A program made the position numbers and the translations under genes. Below are positions 46,946 to 59,218 of a stretch of 64,000 nt of DNA, piece by piece. Origin of the DNA: Eumeta japonica (taxonomy: Eukaryota > Arthropoda > Insecta > Lepidoptera > Psychidae); the NCBI GenBank assembly GCA_005406025.1, contig BGZK01000101.1:558001-622000 (forward strand), written 5' to 3'. The notes beneath the pieces were generated by a model, which was not told where the DNA came from, did no database searches, and saw only the letters and a list, made by a program, of their open reading frames with translations. Position 1 is the first letter of the stretch; every line of letters starts with the position of its first letter.

Positions 46946-47504
46946 ATATTTAAAAAGCGTGTGCATGTTTATTTTAATTTAAAAGATTAAACTTACAATT
47001 ATTAGGTAAGACCTTTTTTTATAAACTAGCTTTACCTCAAACTGAAAATAAAAATACAATGAATATTTTCACATGTTCACATTCGTAAAATAATGTCATT
47101 AGAAACGAAAAAACGTTCAATTCTGGTCTTTAATGATAGCTGTATCAGTCTAGGATATATGTAACTTTCAAATGATATTCATTCTTTTTACCATCCGATT
47201 GATTGATCAACATACAGTCCAATCAAAAAGTAAATACATTTTAGACGTGAAATATAGTCTCCATTTCTCGTCTTGACAACTTGTCAAGTTGTGATTTCAT
47301 TAACTTTTTTTTAGACCGCTCAAAATATAATAGTCAACTTCTAACTAAATATTCGTATAAAATCGATATTATTCTCCCGACACCTTGTATGCGAAATTTG
47401 TGGACTCGCAATGGATTTGTGAAGGGAGCATGACCAATTATGAGTTTTATAATAGAAGAAAGTGTTGTGCCATGTATTATACCTAACCCCGCATAGACGA
47501 GACA
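46946..47504. other. AT-rich stretch, nothing recognised
   Basis: No supported feature. Confidence 0.4.
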
Positions 47505-47710
47505 GCTACTCTTTGGCCCGTTCACGTCTAATTATACCGAGGGGCCGCGGGCGGCGCGCGGGGCGGACGGCGGCCGCTCCTAGCGATGTCGTATTTTCGG
47601 CCTACTCCAGGTTTATGGACACCGAGACCTGTACGCTGGGAAACTGAACCCTAATATATAACGTGATATATAGTTTAATCCCATGACTGACGGACGCCGC
47701 CGGCCGACCC
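47505..47710. promoter_or_regulatory. GC-rich block, candidate control element
   Basis: GGGGCCGCGGGCGGCGCGCG, GGGCGGACGGCGGCCGCTCC and GACGCCGCCGGCCGACCCCT in otherwise AT-rich DNA. Between them lies less biased sequence including CTAATATATAACGTGATATA. A promoter or enhancer is possible; no gene start could be tied to it. Confidence 0.35.
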
Positions 47711-48879
47711 CTGGGCCTTTATACGAAAAAAAAATGTTTTAAAATAAAATCTTATCTGCCATACATCAGGGTTAAAGCTCCCGAATAATGGATTAGGTTG
47801 TAACGGCGCGGGCGCTCAATAGGAGATATATTGTTATGTGCATACGTCTTTATTTTATTTGTTGCGAAGGATCAAGATTAACAAAATCTCTTTATGGACT
47901 TCACAAAATCAATCGAGCTTAGAAGTCAAGATTTTTGCAATAAAAACGAAATATATGACAGAGAAAATCGGTAGTTCTCGTCCGTTATATAAATAGTATT
48001 CGAAGATATTAGGAACTTGATAGGTTAAAAAAGCAGATGTTAGGTTTTTAAAAAATATTGTAAGATTTTGTTCCTATTTTTTCAACTTCTTCAGGCAATA
48101 TTTGAGGCTAACATCCTAGTAAATAATTAATAGTGAATATTATGCAAGTTTTCTCATTTTAAATGCACAACAAAACAAAATAAAATAATGAGAAAAATAT
48201 TCATGAAAGGTTTGTATGTAACATTTACGATTATTTATTACTTGTGTAATTAATATTTCATTGAGATTTATGGACTACATAATATTCATTAAAATGATCA
48301 CTTCAAGCACCGCTAAGCAGTTGACAAAATATCAACAAAACGCTGCAACTTTTGAAAAGGTTCGTTACAATCAAAACAAAACGTCACTTCTGAGCATTTT
48401 CAAAGTACAACTTTTTATACCAGGTTTGGCTCGCTGTCTGCAGGTGCATTCTTTTTTGCAGTATTTTTGTTGCATGCTAAAGCGTTTATAATTTGCTATT
48501 TGTAATGAGATGGTAATGATTTTGTGCGATGAGTAAACCATTTAATTTGCTTTTTCTAATATTTGTTTGTAGTAAATAAACAATCACAAATTTAAGTTAG
48601 TAGCCAAAGTATTGAGTGACTGGCCATTTTCTTTAGGGTCATTGATTTCTTGCAGGGTTTTCGATAATACGTAAGTAAAGAACTACTTAATTTTCATTTT
48701 TTTTTTCAAAATTTTATGCTCAACAGTTTCGAAGTTGAGAGGGAAATGGCAGTTTTTATCTATTTCTTAAATAAATAGAAATAATTATTTTAACAGAAAA
48801 TTTTTATAAGCCCTTTCTTTTAATATATCACACAATACAGTTTACAGTTTTTGTTTCATTTTCTAATTCACTCTACAAA
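47711..48879. other. AT-rich stretch, nothing recognised
   Basis: A 76-codon plus frame at 48261-48491 has no recognisable content. Confidence 0.4.
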
Positions 48880-49080
48880 AGTCACCCCCATCTTCAAAAT
48901 GCAATTATTTACGTTACATATCCGTGTTTAGGTTACAGAAAGTCATTCCTGTGACAACTTTTCGACTTAATTGGTGCAAAAGATTTGGAGTAAATTGGCT
49001 GCGACAAATAAATAGACAGACTGCGATCCTACACACGTGTGATCCTATAAGAGTTTCATTCTTTTTTTAGCATCTTTTTT
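48880..49080 (+). repeat. Interspersed repeat related to family D, copy 4
   Basis: GTTACATATCCGTGTTTAGG, GACAACTTTTCGACTTAATT and AATAGACAGACTGCGATCCT lead to CACGTGTGATCCTATAAGAG and TTTCATTCTTTTTTT. The GATCCTATAAG-TTTC ending is the family D signature; the last GGAACCCTAAA part is missing. Confidence 0.65.
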
Positions 49081-49100
49081 TTGGAATGTTTTTTGAGATG

Positions 49101-49170
49101 AGGATTCGAAACACGAACCTTCTGATTCTTATACAACATTCTTGACCACTCGGTCATCATTTCTTCTCAT
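49101..49170 (-). repeat. tRNA-like pol III relic
   Basis: On the minus strand GACCGAGTGGTCAAG (box A, 49141-49155) precedes GTGTTTCGAATCC (box B, 49101-49113). The layout resembles a serine or leucine tRNA head, but the anticodon arm is decayed and the acceptor stem does not close. A SINE head or a pseudo-tRNA. Confidence 0.6.
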
Positions 49171-51522
49171 TTTACGCGTCAATTAAACTGAAAAGGAAGC
49201 TAATACCGTCATCAAAGACTTACTAAATAATTTATAGAAAGTTTATCTAAGTTATAAATGCGTCAAAAAAGGTACATGGTGTAATTATAATGATAAATAT
49301 GAGTAGCAATGATTAGGAATCAGGAGAATTAGTTGGTGGTTTACAAGGTTTCCGTTTTTCTATTCAGTCATATGAAACTTCAAGAAAGCATCAGTTATAC
49401 GACTTAACTTACATATTCGCGTAGGTGATATCTAATTTTGTAACAAACCAAAGCACAACTCAGAGACGTACAGCAAATCAGCAAAAGAATATTTAAAAAC
49501 CAATTACTCTATCGGGACTCTAACTTGGCACAACAACAGCCAAAGCCTTATCCGCTTGAACAATTTCGTCGAATGTATTCAAAGCAAAAACTATTAAGTC
49601 ACAATACCGCCTCGCAACATCAGTTAAAGTTATAGGCGAAGTTATAACCAGTTACCGGCTGCAACAAGTTCAAACTTAGCGCTAACTTTTCTCTTTCAAT
49701 GTAAACTCGGTGTTGAACGGATAAAGCGATCCGGTAACGCCCTTGATATCTAGTAATGTATAAGAAAAACATGACAAAGCTCATTATACTTCTATTTTTG
49801 TATGCGGCGAATGGTACAGATAGCAATCCAATAGGTTTTTAAGCTTTTATCCTTACATTTTCTGAACTGCGTCCGTCATTAACTGCTAAACAGAAAAAGG
49901 TTAGGTTATTGTAATGTCAGGAAACGTTAGCATTAAATTGAATCTAACTATCATAATGCACGCTGTTTTTATGGAACAGTGAATAGTTTGACTAAGTGTG
50001 ATTCTACAGTAAAAATTCCAAACTCGAAACCGACGAGCTTGCATGAAACAATTGATAGACATCAGCAAAGCTGTATAGGTAAATACTAATTATAATTAGT
50101 ACAGCAATAATATTAATTAAGATCAAAGAACTTATTACTCAAAGAATTAATTCATGAAAATTATTTCTCTGTAAAAGCTAACATTCATATAATATCATTT
50201 CTTTAATGTGACTACATACACCTTGACTAAAGGATTTAGTTTTACGATTAATAAAAAAATATAAATGAACATTAGAGATTTATGATTCGGCCAATTCAAA
50301 AATTGCCTTTTGTCTTAAATTATATCAAGATCAAGTCTACATTAAATATCTTCAGTGTATAAGCGATTTTGGGATGAAGAAACTTAGTCCTTATCTTGAT
50401 TGAACCAACCCATAAACATACAAGCGTACCCTCAATAGCGGGAAACGTTGGGCAATACCCACTGTATGCAGATGGGTCTCGCTTCGATGCACCGTTCTTT
50501 TTGGCATTGAGAGTGCAAAAATTACGTGCGTACTCTTTGGACGTTGAGAGTCGATTGTAGCGACAACTGTCTAACAACCCGTGTCGGTCACAAAGTTGGC
50601 GATGTGGCCACCGCTCCCAGTGTCGCCAGATCATATCCATGATATCTATCGCCTTCTGAAGCTCGTAATCTGTTCACAGGGTTTCAACGTTTAGGTAAGT
50701 GGTATGCGCCCGCTTTGTACCTATCACCCGCTGTGGTTAACTAATATTGAGGTTTATACACAGCAAGCTGGTAACTCCACGCACTCCCCAGCGCGTGCTT
50801 CATGATCTGGTGCGAAATCTTTCAGATAAATCCAAACAGGCGCCTGTAGCCGGAATTGTGCGTAGAGCGGTGCGCACATACAAACACAAGCAACTGTTTC
50901 TACACAGTGCAACAAGTTCGTTTTAGGCAGTAGAGAGATGAGGTTTATAAGCCAAATTAGTTTTTTTTTGATGACTACAAAAGTACTATGGCAGCGGAAA
51001 AGCAATGAACCGATTCCCGTTCAACTGAGAGATTTGTATTCATCGCCTATTTCGTTAATTTATCATCACAAAGTCAGCGATAGATGTAAAAATAAATGTT
51101 TATATCAAAACTTTTCAACGGAATCTTTGACACTCCGAAATATATGAGCCAAATCCCTATGCTTTTCTTTCTCACACTTTCTAGATTACCAGTAACCATT
51201 TATTTTTATATTAACCCTTTGTAGATCGCTTCTATAACGCTTATATGAATATACCCCCCCGCCCTCCGGTTTTCGGTCAAAACTGAAAAGAACTGATGCT
51301 GTGCTGTACCGCTCCGCAGACTAGACGTATATACAATTTATTCCTCAGGTCTATCTCCCGGATTATGTTAAAAATCAGAATCGACCCCCTATTGAACTTC
51401 GGGATCCGGGCTCTACATATACAAGCACTAGGTCTTCTATACTCGTAACAGCGACTTATCACGAAAGCCTCGATTGCGACGAAGTCGTTTTGACAGATTC
51501 GACGAACGCCCTCAATGGATTC
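49171..51522. other. AT-rich, with GC-richer parts at 50380-50900
   Basis: A perfect 18-bp palindrome TACTAATTATAATTAGTA is at 50084-50101 and holds two TAATTA-type homeodomain words. A minus frame of 106 codons (50320-50640) and one of 83 codons (50754-51005) are unidentified. A GC-richer transposon or control region is possible. Confidence 0.3.
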
Positions 51523-51642
51523 CTATTTCAGGATCTATAGTCGCTTAATAACTATACTAAGCGACTATAAAACTTGAAATAGTCCTATCATAGTCCTAGA
51601 TGCGTAACTAACTATATTAATAGGTGCGTATCTAGGACTATG
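51523..51642. other. Two adjacent imperfect hairpins
   Basis: Hairpin 1: 51523-51547 pairs with 51558-51582, 22 of 25 matches, with a perfect 12-bp core TATAGTCGCTTA. Hairpin 2: 51589-51604 (CATAGTCCTAGATGCG) pairs with 51627-51642, 15 of 16. They are six bases apart. Confidence 0.75.
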
Positions 51643-52559
51643 CTTGCATGTGTAGATGATCACGGGCTATTGGAGAAATGAGCGTTATCCCTTAGTCTGT
51701 ATAGCATGACGAAATAATTTACAAGAAGGCGGTTGGCAGACTGAACAAGATCTGGTAGGCCTACAGAAGTTTCTATATCGGTACACGTATTCGATACCGT
51801 AAGCCCTAATAACGTCGATAGGTATTAAAATTTTAGGTATTGTAGAGGCTACTTAAAATATCGACACCTAATGCGAAATCAGGTTCATTGGCTCCCGTTT
51901 TCCTTAGAGACATCACAATCGATTTTGTGAACTGTAAGGGCTACAAAATAACTAAAAGCATCGAGGAAACGTTCGACGGGCACCGAAGAAATATTTTTAT
52001 CACAAAAATCATTTCTAAAGACACGCACGAACGAGGCGCATTTCTCAACGAAAAATTGGGGAAACGAGGGTAATTTAACTTACAGGAAAAATGATACCGT
52101 TTAGATAGGGCCTTGGGATGTCAGCTCGGGACTTCTGAGATTTCAAAAGGTTTCTCTTCTTTGTATAACGAATTCACAACTTTAATTATATCCCAATTTA
52201 AGACGAGCGAATGCTGTCATAATACGATTTATACATTTCGAAATTTATGAAGTCTCTTATTTTTTCTTCTCGTTTCACTTTATACTCTATGCTTCATAAA
52301 AAAAAAATTGCTTGATGATAATAATTTAACAATGAATTGTTAATCACCCGAGAACAATTTAATCTCGGAGTATAATTAAATTTTGTTACTTAGATGTCCT
52401 TTTATACGTAACACGAACAAAATCTACAAATTTTCAGAAACACTACCCTAATATGAACATAGAACAAATATAAGCACAAGATCAAATACAAGTAACATAA
52501 TGCAGAATTTAATTTCAAAACTAGTCTGCAGTGCGACTGCACGAACACGGCAGTTGCAC
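51643..52559. other. Mixed stretch, nothing recognised
   Basis: A 61-codon plus frame at 51888-52073 is unidentified. No repeat could be supported. Confidence 0.35.
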
Positions 52560-53035
52560 ATTCCACTTTTTAAGTGTCCCGATCAATTAGTGTTTCACGA
52601 CCAAGTTGCCCGATAATAGTCCGACACGGTCCCACGACCGGCGACACAGTCGGCGCGCGATTAGAATGCATTAGCGAAGCGCGACGACCGCGACGAGGCG
52701 ACCTCCCGCCACCGCACACCCTCGACTCTCAACTCCCGTACCCGCCCCGGGTGGACCGCAATCCTCGGTGATTACACGGTCCGCGGCAATAAACTAAACG
52801 GCTACATTTTAAATAAACGTGTCTCTGATTTCCTCTCTAGCTCGTTCTATTAAATGCGGCACTAAATTAAATTCAACGCTCTACGAAATCTGTGACAGCC
52901 ATTACAGGGGTTAATTAGACGAAACGGAATGGGTCACAAACGACGAGGAATTGCGTTCATTTCTTCGAGATTTGTAGAGATTACGGCTTAATGGGGGGCC
53001 TTTTTACAAAGCCTTCTCACATTTGGTAGGCGCGT
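52560..53035. promoter_or_regulatory. GC-rich block and adjoining low-decay block, candidate control region
   Basis: Bases 52590-52790 are GC-rich (GCGACGACCGCGACGAGGCG, TACCCGCCCCGGGTGGACCG). Bases 52790-53030 mix normal composition with words such as GCGGCAATAAACTAAACGG, GGTTAATTAGACGAAACGG and CTTAATGGGGGGCC. This looks like constrained non-coding sequence rather than decayed repeat. A 65-codon plus frame at 52574 has no recognisable content. Confidence 0.35.
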
Positions 53036-53739
53036 ACACATAGCAATATGCAATTTTTTTTTTTGGTTTCCTGCTTATGAAGACATTGTTTTAAAACAAT
53101 ACAATATGTATATTTAATATCTACGTGTAAAGCTATGAACATAGATAAATCTCTAGGGATAATTTGGTAAATTAAGAACACATCTGAATCGATTTTTCGA
53201 AAATTATGTTATTAATGGATTATATTTGAAACAATTAAAAAATCAACAAACGAACAAACTTAATTCTCACTTTTATTTCGTTGACATGACAAATATTACA
53301 AAACAGAAAATGCAGTCGACATCCGTTTATTTATATACGACTAAAGGAGGGTTGTCAAAACCATAAATTTGCAAAATGTACTACAAATTCTTGAAACGTT
53401 CGGAAGATTTATTTAAAATTATGTACAAAAATTGATTACAGATAGACAACTATTTAACACAAATAATGTTTCACACTTAAGTCAAATTTCTGATGCTGTT
53501 GATTGGACTGTAAATTAATTTTCTATATATTTAATCCTGTGACGCATTTTGTGAATATTATATTCACTAAGTGCGACACAGGTACCCACAGCACAAGGGG
53601 ACAACGCTGCCTCATCTGACTACAGCCTTATCGGCTGTACACAACTTCTAACGAGTACAATGCGACTATATCTGAACCTAAATATACAATGCAAACCTAA
53701 CATTATTCCATGCATTATTGTTAGACTGGGGGAACATTT
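53036..53739. other. AT-rich stretch, nothing recognised
   Basis: No supported feature. Confidence 0.4.
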
Positions 53740-54050
53740 AAACGAAAGCGTTCCCCGGGCGGAGCCGACAGACGGAAGGGACGGCGCTGTAGCGGCGAAA
53801 GGGAGGGTGATTTTACTCAGAAGTAGGGAAAATAAGGTTTTGATTCTGGCGAGACGTCTCATTTCCCGGTAAGCAAACACGCGCCATCTGACGGGGCACA
53901 AACTGAGTGAATCAATCAACGTCGGTGCGCCGGCTTACAATACAATACAGCACAATACAAACTCGCACAATATGACGCGCCGCCGCCGGCCCCGGGGACG
54001 GGCTGCGGAAGTTCCGCGATTGCTGTTACAGGCTGGTGTCGGTTCGATTC
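53740..54050. promoter_or_regulatory. GC-rich block, candidate control element
   Basis: GTTCCCCGGGCGGAGCCGAC, GGGACGGCGCTGTAGCGGCG and CGCCGCCGCCGGCCCCGGGG. The boundaries are abrupt on both sides. Two opposed frames of 70 and 99 codons are open here, neither recognisable. A further frame of 87 codons at 53935-54198 is also unidentified. Confidence 0.35.
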
Positions 54051-54614
54051 CGTTTTGATACCGCTTCGAAATTAAAATACTTCTGAAAAAATGAGAGTAT
54101 GTAAATCGTTTACTATTTAAATGAATCCATGACAAAGTATTATTCAATGCTTGCTTTGGACACGAATGATGCGGCTTCGACTCCCGCACGCGCAACAATT
54201 TTGCGAAGGGCTTTTGTTAACTCGACAACGTAAGCCATTCTAGATGTTTGTGATTTGTTATTGAATCAATAAAAAAATCACAAACGCCTTTTCATATTTC
54301 AGGTCGCTGACAATACAATATTTGAAAGCATTACTTACTAAAAAAGAAATTGTATACACACAAAAATAAATAATAGTTAATTTTTAGTTTTCCTCTAACG
54401 TTATTGACACGCCCTCCTTTCAGACACAACAAATAGTGTTTTTCGCGTAAAATTTCAACGAATGTCAACCACAATATCAGTCAGCCAGTCAACTGCAATA
54501 CGTGAATGGGTGAAACGAATTTAACGTCAAAGAACGAAACGTGGATGGCCGCCCGTAGCAATAAATCGATTCGTTCGTGTAAGCCTCAGATATAAAAAAG
54601 CGTGTTTTTTTTAT
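54051..54614. other. AT-rich stretch, nothing recognised
   Basis: A box-B-like GGCTTCGACTCCC at 54173 has no box A at tRNA distance. Confidence 0.35.
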
Positions 54615-54745
54615 GACAAATTGCTTTTATCCGCGGGCTTCAGCGCGTTGACAATTTTAGTGCTGAACTTCACCTTCATTCTAATTTCTATCCGAGGTCG
54701 ATTCTAACCCTCATTCTAATTTCAGTTTTAAAAATATAAATTTAC
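54615..54745 (+). repeat. Pyrimidine-rich repeat related to family E, short copy
   Basis: TTGCTTTTATCCGCGGGCTT precedes TTCACCTTCATTCTAATTTC, GAGGTCGATTCTAACCCTC and ATTCTAATTTCAG. The order of head and C/T-rich words is that of copies at 19.1 and 20.5 kb. Confidence 0.45.
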
Positions 54746-55689
54746 TTACATTATGGCTGAGTGTATTAATCTCGATGAATAAATAACCGGATGTTAGATC
54801 AAATTAAACTCTGTGCTTTACTTAAGATAGATTGTTTTAAGAAGAAATATAGTGCATTTATTAAATTTATTAATAGTTTTTATTTTTATCACAAAGAAGG
54901 CAAAAAAACATGGATCTCCAAATCTTCACGTATTCCTCTTGTTTTACTGATATCTATCAATCACTTCATGCATGCTCGTTGATATCAGATGCCTATAATT
55001 TAACTCTTAATATGTTGGTAATTTGACATTCATTAGATTAATTAGACTTAGAGTGTCTCATTAACTCTGTGGACTTATATGCCCTTCGATTAAAGGGCAA
55101 ATAAATTAATTACTTTGGGAAGCAAATATACTTAATAATGTGACACAAATAGATTGCTCTTATTTCACGATAATTCTTCAAAAATGTATTTATTATTCCG
55201 TGTCTTGTCAAAATCAGCAAAAGGCCACCTAAACTAAAACTGACTGGCTGCGTATTAAGGAAAGAACAAATTTTAAACTCCCGAAAACAACGAGCCTACA
55301 TAAAATGATTGCCGAATTTCAATGAACCAAAACAGATTTATATACGCATAAAAATTATTCCAAGTGCAAACATGTGGCCTCTATCTATCTTCATGTGTGT
55401 ATTGTATAATTAAAATTTTAATTTCTGAAACCGAAAAGAGAAAGAGATGCGATAGTATAATCTTTATTAGCGGAACCACACCAAACAATAAGCAGCCTCT
55501 GATAATAGCCTTCAGGAATATGGTTATCGGAGATAAGCTAGTGGACGAAGAAAAAGAAGTTGTAGCACTGGCCTGCAGTGCTGAATGTCTTTTGTATTAC
55601 ATATATATATATATACATACTTTGAAAATCCAATCATAAAATATCCAGTAAATATCACTATGCAGCGTCTTAAGATTGTTCCAAGTGTC
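54746..55689. other. AT-rich stretch with a short AT microsatellite
   Basis: An ATATAT run lies at 55599-55614. A 91-codon plus frame at 55364-55639 runs into it and is unidentified. Confidence 0.35.
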
Positions 55690-56040
55690 TTGTATGACCT
55701 TCGAATATTTGTTCGAGGTTACAGTACGGACGGCCTCTAGGCCGACGTTCATATAGGGGACGGATTGTTGGCCAGTGAAGGCATTTGAAGACGTCTGTGC
55801 AGACGTTGTACGAGTAAAACTAGAACGCCGATACGATCCGGAGGGGTGGCGGGCCTGAGTAAAGTATTAGATGAATACGAGATGGTTGTTTTCAAATTTA
55901 CCTGAATATCGGACGAACTCACTGAAGACCGATTTAAGTTAATTGGCCGTGTAATGCGGGGAGACGAAGAACGAGTGGACAGCCAATTTCTATGCATGTC
56001 TGAATATGGAATAAGTTTAGGGCGCGCTTGTGCCAATTAG
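55690..56040. other. GC-richer block, unidentified repeat or exon
   Basis: It contains CGGACGGCCTCTAGGCCGAC, the palindrome-like ACGTCTGTGCAGACGT (55791-55806), ATCCGGAGGGGTGGCGGGCC and GTAATGCGGGGAGACGAAGA. A minus frame of 95 codons spans it. The style is that of a moth retroelement fragment, but I could not match any family. Confidence 0.3.
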
Positions 56041-56529
56041 AAAAGTACGTTAGTACTAGTACACATGTTATCAAAAGTAAAAGTACTAATGTTATTACGA
56101 CCCGAGGCAGAAAGTTTCGGTGCCACAGGTTAACAAAGCCGTTTCGCATAACCAGAATTTCAGCGAACGACAGGAAGAAAACTTGTTCTCTTCAAAACTA
56201 AAATTGCACTCTTTTATCTCAGTGACATCACTATAATTATCAATCTTTTTTCGCACATCATATATAAGTATTTATCGTTTTTAATATTTTGTATGACTAA
56301 TTGTAAAACTATTTCTACTTTTTTTTTTCATCTAGGACTTTTTAATACACCAAAAAATTTCATTCGTATATTGGGTATATAATTAAAAAAAAAACCTGCT
56401 AGGAAAGGAAGAATAATGGCTGAGTAAATTTTGTTACGTTTCTATGAACCCATTTTCCTAGAGGCATGAATATTAACTTTTAGAAAATGACGTTCTAGTC
56501 ACTTGTAACGGTATCCGTTCAGCGCGGTT

Positions 56530-57110
56530 TTATCAAACTGACAGACTTGTGAAATCAAAGAACAGCAGTCGCGACGTAAAGTTATCCAACACTTAGAAGT
56601 TCAGCATCACGACCTGCTAATATTGGATATCTGTAGGATTCACGATCATTAGTAAGGCTTCTACTGCACTATCAATTATAAGCGGACGGACTTTGTCTGA
56701 TGTACTCCATCCTAAAACGGACTCAAATGTTGAACGGAAATAATGTGTAAAGAGAGCTTTACATAACGTTCACTAAATTTACCGACATTGTCCCTGAATG
56801 ATTGGCAGTGCCACTCGAGATACAGACTAAAAAGAGCATGGATAAGGTCAAGTGGATGAAGTTTCAAGCGATGGGGTAAGTCAGTAAGTCTTTCGGCGCT
56901 GTTCAAGGGAATAAACTGTAGATAGTTAATATTGTGGGATGCGCTTAAAAGTCTGTAACTAGCTACCTGTAGTCTCTGATCACTCTTAACTAAAAGATTT
57001 AGTGAAATAAATTCTGGTGAAACTCTAGAAAGTCGTAGACACTTTGTATTATGATGTAATTTGATATATTTTGGTCCTCGCTTAAATATTATTTTCTATT
57101 TGACGTTCGT
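56530..57110 (-). pseudogene. Frameshifted coding relic, identity unknown
   Basis: The minus strand is open for about 124 codons from 57095 (KIIFKRGPKYIKLHHN...), with stretches such as VSPEFISLNLLVKSDQRLQV, LPHRLKLHPLDLIHALFSLY and LEWHCQSFRDNVGKFSER. Near 56760-56775 the sensible reading changes frame. It continues as LCKALFTHYFRSTFESVLGW, STSDKVRPLIIDSAVEALLM and IVNPTDIQY, then after one stop VLDNFTSRLLFFDF. The text is rich in Leu and looks helical. A single frame change joining two protein-like stretches suggests a decayed gene or transposon protein. I do not recognise the family. Confidence 0.45.
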
Positions 57111-57779
57111 AGTCACTTTGTCAACAAAATCCGAATGCAAGTAGAATCCACGTAAACTACAAAATACCATCTGAATACTAAACAGATATAAAGTTCATAC
57201 GTAATTTAATAAAGTTGAATGATACAATCATAAAATCAACTGAGTTTTATTAAAAAAAATCACTACATAATATTTATTAAGTAGATGCGACAGTCCTCAA
57301 ACGGACTGTCACTACTACGCTATAGCAAGGACGTGCCTGCGCTGGCGCTCTTGTCCACCATATGCCCACGATTAACTGTTAATTAAATTAACTTAACACG
57401 ATTAACACAGTTAACTTGTCACTTAAAGAACAGATACTAGTAATAATAGATTCATGTTATTTTTTTTAAAACAATCCAGAACAAAATAAAATACACATTG
57501 CAAAAAAGAAGTTTCTTCAAACTGCCAAGTCAAAAAATTGTTAGTGGGACTGAGGTAACGGTTCACCTCTGTATAGTTACTATTTAATTTTTTTGTTAAA
57601 ATTTCTATATGCCACCACATATAAATATTTTTTTTAATTCTGACGAAACTTTTTAGTGTTTCCTTAGAATATTATCATAATCAAATATTTCGCATAAATA
57701 TAAAACGCAAAAAAAAATATGAATAGACATTAATTCACCCTTATTTTCATACTTAATAATTCATTACATTTCGACCGCC
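57111..57779. other. AT-rich stretch, nothing recognised
   Basis: A hairpin GACAGTCC...GGACTGTC is at about 57288-57309. Nothing else. Confidence 0.4.
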
Positions 57780-58215
57780 ACATTATTCAGCAGATAATTC
57801 GGGATTGTATGCGGACGTCTTCCGGCCGGCTCTATTAGCATATTTCCCCGCTATTTATATTTATTCAAGACATATTTTATTCAGATTTTATAGCGGTAGA
57901 GATAATTGTAATGTCGGAATTAAAACATAAATCTTATAAGAGAGCGATTTATTCCCCCGCTATCCTTGTGACTTCGCCCGCACTCGCGACCGCGCCCCGC
58001 TTTTATTTCTTCTGTGTCCGACGCCGCATCTCATAATTACGATCGCTCTGCTAGGCCGTGGCCATCGACAAAAGCGTATGCGTATTCGCTATGCTTTATG
58101 GTCTTTTTACGTCTTAATCAATACGCAAGGAAAACGGATCAACGCTCACAGTACCATTTTCAGCTGCAAATACTTCGAGCGTCATTGATGATTAGAGTTG
58201 GTATACGCCAGTGAC
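57780..58215. promoter_or_regulatory. Low-decay mixed-composition block, candidate control region
   Basis: GTCTTCCGGCCGGCTCTATT, CCCCGCTATTTATATTTATT, TTGTGACTTCGCCCGCACTC and TAGGCCGTGGCCATCGACAA alternate with AT-rich words including TATTTATATTTATTC and GGAATTAAAAC. A plus frame of 66 codons is unidentified. The GACTTCGCCCGC phrase could also be a family E head, so repeat origin is an alternative. Confidence 0.3.
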
Positions 58216-58350
58216 ATAATGCAGCGATGCAGCGATTTAATACTATAATATCTTACATATCTAAAACAGACATTTAACCTAAATCATACCTAATACCTAA
58301 TCATACCTATAACAGACAAAAGGGGTATATTTATATCTCCATCGAGGTTG

Positions 58351-58400
58351 TTGCCGAGCGGTCTAGCTCGTCGCCTTCACGAACCTAGGCCACGAACGAA
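58351..58400 (+). repeat. Possible tRNA-like head
   Basis: TTGCCGAGCGGTCTAGCTCG resembles the D-arm and box A of a class II tRNA, but no acceptable box B follows at the right distance. Confidence 0.3.
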
Positions 58401-59142
58401 TTGAGCAATATACATTTAACTTACGATTGCTTAAAACGCTCGCTCTGTGCCTCGAAGCACTGAAAGTTGACCCCATAAGTTTGCACCGTATTGGTTACAA
58501 CAGTCTTTAACAGCCGCCAACACGCAACAGACCAGCACGAAGGACTTAATTTACAAAATCTCAGTACGAAATAAAAAAATAAACAACGGCGTACCTCAGC
58601 AGTAGGGTAACCGAAAATTTGACATATAACATATAGAAATTGTGATGTACGTTTGGTTTCGAAAAATATACCCATTAATTACAGTCGTACATATTATTCA
58701 ATTATTAACACTCGCTCATTCTGATTTGTACTTTGTAACATTATATATTTTATACGTAAAAAAAATTTAACTTTCGAAGATATAATTAAGTAGATATTTT
58801 TATAGTACAATAATTGACAATTCGATAATTTCAATGTTCCTGTATTTTTTTAACACTTCTACACCTACCATTAATAGCAAAAATATTTACAAATATATCC
58901 GTGTTACGTACTTTACGATTTTGTTTTTCACATTAATAATTGACAATTATAAACAATTACGCTAATGCAATTATTTTGATAATAAACAAATATCCGCCCT
59001 CCACACCACGGGACTGTGATTTATAGTTTAATATCATTTAAAGCGTCATACACACGCGGCGGTCGATGAAAGACGCGCTCTCGAACTGCGAAATATACAT
59101 TGACCTAATTTGAATTACAACACCATGTGCACAGAAATTCTA

Positions 59143-59145
<3 letters not shown>
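58401..59145. other. AT-rich stretch, nothing recognised
   Basis: An 84-codon minus frame at 58421-58675 has no recognisable content. Confidence 0.4.

Positions 59146-59214
<69 letters not shown>
59146..59214. repeat. Perfect GT microsatellite
   Basis: An uninterrupted run of 69 bases (34.5 units) of GT, followed by a short GCGTGCG transition. An uninterrupted run of this length is probably polymorphic between individuals. Confidence 0.95.

Positions 59215-59218
<4 letters not shown>

Noticed and set aside
46504..46953. 149-codon frame as a host gene
   Set aside because: It lies in retroelement-like GC-rich sequence, contains a 20-bp tandem repeat and has no recognisable domain; kept as part of the element only.
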